From RPQJ01 sp963706755 (lineage in GTDB: Bacteria > Pseudomonadota > Gammaproteobacteria > Steroidobacterales > Steroidobacteraceae), in assembly GCA_963706755.1 (NCBI GenBank), contig CAVPNH010000003.1, forward strand, positions 1 through 64,000: a DNA stretch of 64,000 nt, in the 5' to 3' direction. This document shows positions 9,329-15,485 of the stretch, one piece after another. The position numbers and the translations under genes are program-made. The notes beneath the pieces are model-generated. The model was not told where the DNA came from. It made no database searches and saw only the letters and a program-made list of their open reading frames with translations. The stretch's first letter is position 1. Each line of letters begins with the position of its first letter.

Positions 9329-10166
9329 ACACGCGCCTGGTGCGCTTCCAGCGGTTGTAGGCCCAGAAGTACTGGGCCGGGCGCGCACGCACCGAGGCCT
9401 CGACAGCGCGCACGTAGGCCTCGAGCGTCCGCTGCGGATCGGCGCGCTCGCCGGGCGCGAGCAGCGGCACGAAGCGGGCGACGTAGTGGCCGCGGGCCTC
9501 GCGGCGCATCTCGATGAATATCGGCTGGTAACCCATCCTCGCGCTGATCCAGCCGGGGCCAGCGAAGAACGGCGTCTCCGTGCCGAAGAAGCTGATCCAG
9601 TTCTGCTGCTCGTTGCCCGGGGCCGGGGACTGGTCAGCGACCAGCGCCAGCAGCCGCGCCGCGCCGCGCCGCGCGACCAGGTGATTCACCACCTGCTTGG
9701 CCGTCACCATGGTCGCGCCGAAGCGGCTGCGCATGGCGGTCAGCTCCACGTCCGCGCGCGCGCGGCTCGCCGGCTTGTAGGCCGCAGTCAGCGGCACGCC
9801 GAAAGCGGTCGAGCAGCGCAGCAGCAGCCACTCCCAATTGCAGTGGTGCGCCGTGAGCAACATGACCCGCTTGCCATCGCGCAGCAACGCTTCGACGGCC
9901 TCCGTGTTTTCGAGGCGCAGGCGCTTGACGAGCTCATCCGGCGGGATCCGTACGCCGTGCACGGCCTCGGCGACCAGTTCACCGAGATACGCGTAGAACT
10001 CCTTCGCCACCCTCGCCCGCTCGGCCTCCGTGGCGTCGGGCAGGCAGCGGGCGAGGCCCGAGCGCACGTAGCCCCGCCGCCAACCGACGATGCGGGCGAG
10101 GAACGCGGCCGCGCCGAAGACCGCGTACAGCACGGGCAACGGCAGGAGCGAAAGGAATCGCAACAC
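9321..10166 (-). CDS. LpxL/HtrB-type lipid A acyltransferase family protein (copy 1)
   Basis: A 281-aa LpxL/HtrB-family acyltransferase with an N-terminal hydrophobic anchor (about residues 4-28). The catalytic H-x4-E is AHHCNWE, His107 and Glu112, followed by AAYKPASRARADVEL and VADQSPAPGNEQ. It and the downstream gene are clear paralogues arranged in tandem. The start is GTG at 10166, only eight bases after the CCA end of tRNA-Thr on the same strand. The N-terminal anchor begins immediately, so a later start is unlikely. No Shine-Dalgarno fits in the gap. The genes are probably co-transcribed with the tRNA. Confidence 0.87.
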   Translation of the reverse strand: MLRFLSLLPLPVLYAVFGAAAFLARIVGWRRGYVRSGLARCLPDATEAERARVAKEFYAYLGELVAEAVHGVRIPPDELVKRLRLENTEAVEALLRDGKRVMLLTAHHCNWEWLLLRCSTAFGVPLTAAYKPASRARADVELTAMRSRFGATMVTAKQVVNHLVARRGAARLLALVADQSPAPGNEQQNWISFFGTETPFFAGPGWISARMGYQPIFIEMRREARGHYVARFVPLLAPGERADPQRTLEAYVRAVEASVRARPAQYFWAYNRWKRTRRVYD

Positions 10167-10174
10167 GGATCAGA

Positions 10175-10250
10175 TGGTGCCGGAGGAGGGACTCGAACCC
10201 CCGACCCATCGCTTACGAAGCGATTGCTCTACCAACTGAGCTACTCCGGC
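10175..10250 (-). tRNA. tRNA-Thr (anticodon CGT)
   Basis: A 76-nt cloverleaf including an encoded CCA (10175-10177). The acceptor stem pairs GCCGGAG with CTCCGGC. The D-arm contains AGCTCAGTTGGTAGAGC, the T-arm contains GGTTCGAGTCC, and the anticodon loop TTCGTAA gives CGT for threonine codon ACG. It lies between the Fur-family gene and the tandem acyltransferases, all on the same strand. Confidence 0.95.
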
Positions 10251-10295
10251 AGGAGGGGCGCGAAGTATACGGATTCGGCCGGGGGTCGTGAAGAT

Positions 10296-10727
10296 CTACT
10301 CGGTCCGCCGGATGCCGATCACGACCGTGACGCCCGCCATCTCGGTACCGGGGGGCAGCGGCGGCATTTTCGCGAAACTCAGGTCCTCCGGGCGAATGTC
10401 GAGCATTTCGCCGGTGTCGAGGTCCTGGAAGTGGTGGTGCGGCACCATCATCGAGTCGTAGACGCAGCGCTCGGGGTCGGCGTGGATCGGCCGCACCAGG
10501 CCCTGCTGCACGAAGAGCTTGAGGGTGTTGTAGACGGTTGCCTTCGAGACCCGCCCGGGCGCCCGCCGCAGGGTCTCGAGGATCTGCTCGGCCGTCAGGT
10601 GCCGGGGCCCGGCGAGCAGGATCTCGGCGACCCGCAGGCGCTGCGCCGTCGGGCGCACGCCATGCCGCTCGAGGATTGCCCGGGCCTGCGCACCCGCGCC
10701 GCCGGCCGGAGGGGATTCGCTGGACAT
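10296..10727 (-). CDS. Fur-family metal-responsive transcriptional regulator
   Basis: A 143-aa Fur-family repressor-like protein. The winged-helix DNA-binding domain covers about residues 12-90: GVRPTAQRLRVAEILL, then LRRAPGRVSKATVYNTLKLF as the recognition region. The dimerisation/metal domain has VPHHHFQDLDTGEMLDI, the usual His-rich metal site, at about residues 93-110. It lacks the paired CxxC zinc-site cysteines of classical Fur; a single Cys is visible (ERCVYD). Assignment to Fur, PerR or an Irr-like branch is therefore open. It is divergent from the minor-pilin operon across a 130-bp gap, and is followed on its own strand by tRNA-Thr. Confidence 0.9.
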   Translation of the reverse strand: MSSESPPAGGAGAQARAILERHGVRPTAQRLRVAEILLAGPRHLTAEQILETLRRAPGRVSKATVYNTLKLFVQQGLVRPIHADPERCVYDSMMVPHHHFQDLDTGEMLDIRPEDLSFAKMPPLPPGTEMAGVTVVIGIRRTE

Positions 10728-10857
10728 GCCGGCGAATTATACGTCCGGCCGCGCCCCAGGCGCGCATTTCGGCGTGAATCGGGCACAAAGACGCACTGAA
10801 TCCCTCCCCCATCCGCCCCTAGTCTCCACGCCCGGGGAACACAGACTGGAGCGGGCC

Positions 10858-11388
10858 ATGGAACGGCCACCGGGATTCACCCTGCCTGAACTCATGTTCT
10901 CGATGGCGATTGTCGCCGGGCTCGTCGGCTGGGGCGTGCCGACGTTCCGCGGTCTCGCGAGGAACGCGGCCCGGACCAGCGAGGTCAACCTGTTCCTCCA
11001 GGCCGTCTACCTCGCGCGCAGCGAGGCGATCAAGCGCAATGGCGTCGTGAGCCTGTGCCCGAGCCAGGATGGAACCTCCTGCGCCGGGAGCGCTGCAGCC
11101 TGGGGGCGCGGCTGGATCGTGTTCGTGAACCTCGACCGCGACTCGCCGGCCGTGCGCGATGCCGGTGAGGACCTGCTGTACGCCTACCCGGCGTGGACGG
11201 GCGGCAGCGTGGTCGCCAACCGCGCGACGATTTCCTTCCGCGCCTTCGGGCAGAGCGGCGTCACGGCCACGTTCACGTTCTGCGACGACCGCGGCAGCCG
11301 GGACGCACGCGCCGTGATCATCAGCCAGACGGGCCGCCCGCGCGTCTCCGACCGCAGTTCGTCCGGAACCGCGCTCAGCTGCGCCTGA
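10858..11388 (+). CDS. fimT: Type IV pilus minor pseudopilin, FimT/GspH-like
   Basis: A 176-aa pseudopilin with a short leader ending in a prepilin peptidase site, PPG/FTLPELMF, followed by the hydrophobic N-terminal helix. The C-terminal part fits the GspH/FimT domain (AVYLARSEAIKRNGVVSLC, GRGWIVFVN, QTGRPRV). ATG at 10858 is chosen because GGAG sits six bases upstream and because it places the G/F cleavage site at residues 6/7. It is first in the rightward minor-pilin operon and 1 bp from pilV. Minor pilins prime assembly of the type IV pilus from the inner membrane. Confidence 0.9.
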   Translation: MERPPGFTLPELMFSMAIVAGLVGWGVPTFRGLARNAARTSEVNLFLQAVYLARSEAIKRNGVVSLCPSQDGTSCAGSAAAWGRGWIVFVNLDRDSPAVRDAGEDLLYAYPAWTGGSVVANRATISFRAFGQSGVTATFTFCDDRGSRDARAVIISQTGRPRVSDRSSSGTALSCA

Positions 11389-11389
11389 C

Positions 11390-11872
11390 ATGCGTATCGA
11401 CTCCATGCAGAACGGCGCACTACCTTGCGGGTTCACGCTGGTCGAGGTCCTCGTCGTCATGGTCGTGATGGCCGTGGGCCTGCTCGGGGGCGTGGCCCTG
11501 CTGCTGGACGGAGTGCGTGCGAGCCGCATCGCCATCCAGCAGACGGGGGCCGTGAACCTCGCGGCCGATCTCGGCGACCGTATCCGGGCCAACCGTGCGG
11601 CGGGCCAGGCTTACGCCCTGGGCGCAGGCACGGTGCTGCCCCCGCCCGCCAAGGCCTGCCTCGCGACGGGCGAGTGCGATACGCGAGACGTCGCCGCACG
11701 CGACCTCTACGAGTGGCAACAGGCCACGCTCTCCGCCCTGCCCGGCGCCAGGACCAGCGTGCGGGTCGCGCCCGCCGCGGCACTCCCCGCGAACGTCTAC
11801 CAGATCCTGATCGAGTGGACGCAGGCCGGCCGATCCACCCACGCGCAGTTCGCCCTGACGGTCCAGGCATGA
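11390..11872 (+). CDS. pilV: Type IV pilus modification/minor pilin PilV
   Basis: A 160-aa minor pilin with leader peptide and cleavage site CG/FTLVEVLVVM at about residues 14/15, then the conserved hydrophobic helix with Glu5. The C-terminal body has four cysteine-containing or Ala-rich stretches typical of PilV (AKACLATGECDTRD). It starts 1 bp after the fimT stop and ends in an ATGA overlap with pilW, which shows tight coupling. It works with PilW, PilX and FimT at the pilus tip or priming complex. Confidence 0.9.
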   Translation: MRIDSMQNGALPCGFTLVEVLVVMVVMAVGLLGGVALLLDGVRASRIAIQQTGAVNLAADLGDRIRANRAAGQAYALGAGTVLPPPAKACLATGECDTRDVAARDLYEWQQATLSALPGARTSVRVAPAAALPANVYQILIEWTQAGRSTHAQFALTVQA

Positions 11873-12864
11873 GCGCGAGCACGACCCGCCATCGCCGGGG
11901 CAGGCTCGACGCAGGGTTCGGGCTGGTCGAACTCATGATCGCGCTCGCCATCGGCGCATTCGTGATCTCGGGCTCGATCGCGATCTACCTCGAGGCACGC
12001 GACGTGCGTGCCGCGCTCGACACCAGCGCGCGGCTGCAGGAGATCGCACGCTACGCGATGGCGGCGATCGAGGCGGACGTCCGCATGGCGGGCTTCTGGG
12101 GCCTCACCAGTCGGGCGGAGTCCGTCACTGCGAATCCGTCACTCACCTTCCCGGCGAAGTGTGGCGGGACCGCCTGGATCACCGCGGCCCGGCGCTATGT
12201 GGACGGCTCGAACAACGCCTACCTCGCCACGGCGAATTGCGCGGCACTCTCCGGCGGCGCGCAGCCCGGCACCGACGTGCTCGTCGTGCGCCGCGCGAGC
12301 GCACAGCGCATCGCGCCGCAGCGGCCCACCGTTGCCGCACCGAACCAGGATCGCGTGCTGGTGGTCACCAGCCACTCGGCCGGGCAGGTCTTCGTGCCCA
12401 TGTACGTCGGGAACCAGGTCCCCGCGGGATACGCCACGAGCGACGTCGCAGGCCAGGCGCCGCAGGCGGACACGCGCGCGCTGCTCGTGAATGCGTACTA
12501 CGTGAGCGCCGGTTCGAGCACGTCCCCGGACTACCCGGCGCTGCGCCGGAAGACGCTGGCCGCCGGACCGGACGTCGCCGACGAGGAAGTGATTGCGGGA
12601 ATCGAGGACCTGCAGTTCCAGCTGGGCCTCGACACCGACGGCGACTCGGACGCGGACCTGTTCGTGAATCCCGGGTCGGTGCCGGCCAACGCCCGGCCGG
12701 TGTCCGTGCGCTTGTGGCTGCGCGTGCGCGCGGAGTCACGCGACCCGGCCGTCGGGCGCCAGCAGTTGCAGCCATATGCGGACCGGGCAGCAAGCCTTGT
12801 CACGGACTCGCACCTGCGACTGCTGGTATCGAAGACGCTGCAGATCAGGAATGCGCGATCGTGA
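11869..12864 (+). CDS. pilW: Type IV pilus minor pilin PilW
   Basis: A 331-aa minor pilin. The leader ends at G/FGLVELMIALAIGAF (about residues 18-19), followed by the pilin helix and IYLEARDVRAALDTSARLQE. RMAGFWG near residue 67 and the C-terminal PVSVRLWLRVRAESRD are typical of PilW. It starts at the ATG overlapping the pilV stop (ATGA), and its own TGA overlaps the GTG of pilX. An in-frame reading extends upstream into pilV but gives no pilin leader there, so the overlap start is preferred. Confidence 0.9.
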   Translation: MSASTTRHRRGRLDAGFGLVELMIALAIGAFVISGSIAIYLEARDVRAALDTSARLQEIARYAMAAIEADVRMAGFWGLTSRAESVTANPSLTFPAKCGGTAWITAARRYVDGSNNAYLATANCAALSGGAQPGTDVLVVRRASAQRIAPQRPTVAAPNQDRVLVVTSHSAGQVFVPMYVGNQVPAGYATSDVAGQAPQADTRALLVNAYYVSAGSSTSPDYPALRRKTLAAGPDVADEEVIAGIEDLQFQLGLDTDGDSDADLFVNPGSVPANARPVSVRLWLRVRAESRDPAVGRQQLQPYADRAASLVTDSHLRLLVSKTLQIRNARS

Positions 12865-13457
12865 TCCACCACCCTGCCAACTTCGCTACCGCCTGCCGCA
12901 GCGATTCGACGCGCGCCAGGCGCTGGCAGCGCGGCGTCGCCCTTGCCGTCGCCATGCTGCTGCTCCTGGTGCTGACCCTGCTCGGAACGACCGGCCTCGT
13001 GACCGCGGTTCTCGAACTCAGGATGGCGGGCAACACCCGCCAGCAGGAACGAGCCTTCGCAGCGGCGGAGTTCGGCATCGAGCAGGCGCTGCACGCGCCG
13101 GGGCTCACCACGTCGTTCACCTACTCGAACCCCCGCGTCGTGCCGGCCTCCGGCGCCGCCCCTGTCGTTCCGGGATCGACGCCGGACGCCTACTCCTACC
13201 GCCTGTACTTCGACACCAGCGCGACACCTGTCCGCGGCACTGACGCGGACGCCGGGCTCAAGGCCTATCACTTCGTGGTCGAGGCGACGGGCACGTCGAC
13301 GCGGGGCGCGACGGACACGCACGTGCAGGGCTTCTACGTGCTCGGGCCGGACCCTGCGCCCGCAACATTCACGCCGCCCGCCTGCGCGCCGGACTGCGAC
13401 GATCCCGCCGCCTACGAGCCCAGGCGCAGCTTCTGGCTGCAGAAGAACGCGGAATAG
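12861..13457 (+). CDS. pilX: Type IV pilus assembly protein PilX
   Basis: A 198-aa PilX-type minor pilin. After a basic N-terminus it carries QRGVALAVAMLLLLVLTLLG (about residues 27-46), the PilX_N region in which Glu5 is absent, then ELRMAGNTRQQERAFAAAE, a hallmark of the family. The start is GTG at 12861, overlapping the pilW stop as GTGA. In most pilVWX operons the next gene is the large adhesin pilY1; here pilE follows after one base. Confidence 0.88.
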   Translation: MIHHPANFATACRSDSTRARRWQRGVALAVAMLLLLVLTLLGTTGLVTAVLELRMAGNTRQQERAFAAAEFGIEQALHAPGLTTSFTYSNPRVVPASGAAPVVPGSTPDAYSYRLYFDTSATPVRGTDADAGLKAYHFVVEATGTSTRGATDTHVQGFYVLGPDPAPATFTPPACAPDCDDPAAYEPRRSFWLQKNAE

Positions 13458-13458
13458 C

Positions 13459-13956
13459 ATGAGCACGACAGGATGCATGCGCCTTGCGCCCGCCGGAATC
13501 GCGGCGGCCCGCAACAGCGAGGGCTTCACGTTGATGGATCTCGTGGCAGCCCTCGCGATTGCGGGGCTGCTCGCCTGCCTTGCGGTTCCGAGCTATCGCG
13601 CCCACGTGGTCCGCGCGCACCGGGCCGATGCCCGCTCGGCCTTGCTCGCGCTCGCGGCCGCGGAGGAGAGCTATTACCTGGAGTGCAACGGCTACACCGC
13701 CGTGCTCGACGAATCCCTGGACACGAGCTGCAGTCCGCAGAACCTCAGGTTTCCGGCCAGTGCCGGGCATGGCGACTACGCGCTCGTGGTGACGTCCGCG
13801 GACGCGACGGGCTGGGCGGCGGCGGCGACCGCGGTCATCGGCAGGCAGCAGGCAGCGGACGAGCGATGCCGCGTGTTCCGGCTCGACAGCACGGGCGGCA
13901 GGACCGCGATCAGGGCGGACGGTATCGCGAACGACGAGGATTGCTGGCGCAGGTAG
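13459..13956 (+). CDS. pilE: Type IV minor pilin PilE-like
   Basis: A 165-aa pilin-like protein with cleavage site EG/FTLMDLVAALAIAGLL at about residues 22/23, then AVPSYRAHVVRAHRADARSA, the PilE/minor pilin pattern. A cysteine pair bounds the C-terminal region (DERCRVF, DEDCWRR). Residue 5 of the mature protein is Asp instead of the nearly invariant Glu. It is last in the operon and convergent with ispH. The role is inferred to be a minor subunit; the major pilin is not in this window. Confidence 0.87.
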   Translation: MSTTGCMRLAPAGIAAARNSEGFTLMDLVAALAIAGLLACLAVPSYRAHVVRAHRADARSALLALAAAEESYYLECNGYTAVLDESLDTSCSPQNLRFPASAGHGDYALVVTSADATGWAAAATAVIGRQQAADERCRVFRLDSTGGRTAIRADGIANDEDCWRR

Positions 13957-13987
13957 CGGGCGAACTGTCCGGCACACCCCGCGAGGC

Positions 13988-14941
13988 TCAGGACTCCGGC
14001 GCCCGCCCGACCCGCAGTTCGCGCGGCAACGCGAACACGACGTTCTCGGCGCGGCCGGCGACTTCCTGGGCGTCGTGGCCGCCCCACTCGCGCAGCCGGG
14101 CCACGACCCGCTGCACCAGCAGTTCGGGTGCCGACGCGCCCGCCGTCACGCCCACGAACTCCCTGCCCTCGAACCACTCGCGCTTGAGATCGTCGGGCCC
14201 GTCCACGAGGTAGCCCGGGATCCCCGCCTTCTCCGCGATCTCGCGCAGGCGGTTGGAGTTGGAACTCGCCTGCGAACCCACGACAATCACCACGTCGCAG
14301 CGGGCCACGAGCGACTTCACCGCGTCCTGGCGGTTCTGGGTCGCGTAGCAGATGTCTTCCTTGCGCGGGGTGGTGAGCGTCGGGAACCGCAGCTTGAGCG
14401 CGTCCAGCACGCCGGCGGTGTCGTCGACCGACAGCGTCGTCTGCGTCACGACGCCGACGCGGGACGGATCGCGCACGTCCAGTCGCTGCACGTCCTCGAC
14501 GTCCTCGACGAGGCTGATCCGGCCGCCTTTCGCCTCGTCGAACCGTCCCATGGTGCCCTCGACCTCGGGGTGGCCCGCGTGGCCGATGAGGATCACCTCG
14601 CGCCCGTCGCGCGCGAACCGCGCGACCTCCATGTGCACCTTGGTCACCAGCGGGCAGGTCGCGTCGAAGACGCGCAGGCCGCGCCGGTTGGCCTCGTCCT
14701 GCACGGCCTTCGAGACGCCGTGAGCGCTGAAGATCACGGTGGCGCCGTCCGGCACCTCGTCGAGTTCCTGCACGAACACCGCTCCCAGGCCGCGCAGCCG
14801 GTCCACCACGAAGCGGTTGTGCACGACCTCGTGGCGGACGTGGATCGGCGCCCCGAAGAGCTCGATCGCGCGCTCGACGATGTCGATGGCACGGTCCACG
14901 CCGGCGCAGAAGCCACGGGGATTGGCGAGCAGGATCTTCAA
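13988..14941 (-). CDS. ispH: 4-hydroxy-3-methylbut-2-enyl diphosphate reductase
   Basis: A 317-aa IspH (LytB), the last step of the MEP isoprenoid pathway, making IPP and DMAPP with a [4Fe-4S] cluster in the cytosol. The three cluster cysteines are in GFCAGVDRAI (residue 12), DATCPLVTKVH (about 95) and EDICYATQNRQDAV (about 195). HEVVHNRFVV and SAHGVS are also present. Length is normal. It sits 16 bp downstream of lspA in the leftward ileS-lspA-ispH order seen in many Gammaproteobacteria. Confidence 0.97.
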   Translation of the reverse strand: MKILLANPRGFCAGVDRAIDIVERAIELFGAPIHVRHEVVHNRFVVDRLRGLGAVFVQELDEVPDGATVIFSAHGVSKAVQDEANRRGLRVFDATCPLVTKVHMEVARFARDGREVILIGHAGHPEVEGTMGRFDEAKGGRISLVEDVEDVQRLDVRDPSRVGVVTQTTLSVDDTAGVLDALKLRFPTLTTPRKEDICYATQNRQDAVKSLVARCDVVIVVGSQASSNSNRLREIAEKAGIPGYLVDGPDDLKREWFEGREFVGVTAGASAPELLVQRVVARLREWGGHDAQEVAGRAENVVFALPRELRVGRAPES

Positions 14942-14957
14942 CTGGCCACGCTCCGGG

Positions 14958-15485
14958 CTAGGCCCGCTTCTCGCGGAAGGCGTCCACGATCAGCAGGACG
15001 GCGCCGATGGTGATCGCGCTGTCGGCGATGTTGAACGCCGGGAAGTAGGCCGCGCCCCAGTGGACGTGGATGAAGTCGATCACGTAACCATGGATCACGC
15101 GGTCGATGACGTTGCCGATCGCCCCGCCGAGGATGAGCGCGAGGGCGAGCGGCAGGAGCTTGTCGCCGCGCGGCGCTCGCCAGATCCACGCGACGAGCAT
15201 CACGCTCACCGCCAGGCCGAGCACGATGAAGAACGGGCGCTGCCAGCCCGAAGCGCCCGCGAGCATGCTGAAGGCCGCGCCGGTGTTGTGCAGCAGCGTG
15301 AAATCGAGCACGCGCAGGACTTCGACGCGCTCGAAGAGCTCGAAGAACCGCGCGACCAGGAACTTCGTCGCCTGGTCCAGCCCGATCACGGCGAGCGACA
15401 ACCACAGCCACGCCGCCGGGTGCGTGCGCTGCAAGGGCGCATGCTTGCGCCGCTCGGCCCCGCCGGGTGCGCCGGGCGCGGCCAC
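14958..15485 (-). CDS. lspA: Lipoprotein signal peptidase (signal peptidase II)
   Basis: A 175-aa inner-membrane aspartic protease that removes signal peptides from lipidated prolipoproteins. Four hydrophobic segments are visible. The catalytic aspartates lie in GAIGNVIDRV and FNIADSAI, with LLHNTGAAFSM as a further family block. The start is GTG at 15485, immediately after the ileS stop (TAGGTG), so translation is probably coupled. The N-terminus has about 20 extra residues before the first helix. Confidence 0.96.
   Translation of the reverse strand: MAAPGAPGGAERRKHAPLQRTHPAAWLWLSLAVIGLDQATKFLVARFFELFERVEVLRVLDFTLLHNTGAAFSMLAGASGWQRPFFIVLGLAVSVMLVAWIWRAPRGDKLLPLALALILGGAIGNVIDRVIHGYVIDFIHVHWGAAYFPAFNIADSAITIGAVLLIVDAFREKRA

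Noticed and set aside
11425..11868. In-frame extension of pilW upstream through pilV
   Set aside because: The extension has no pilin features and overlaps pilV completely; the ATGA junction and leader peptide fix the start at 11869.
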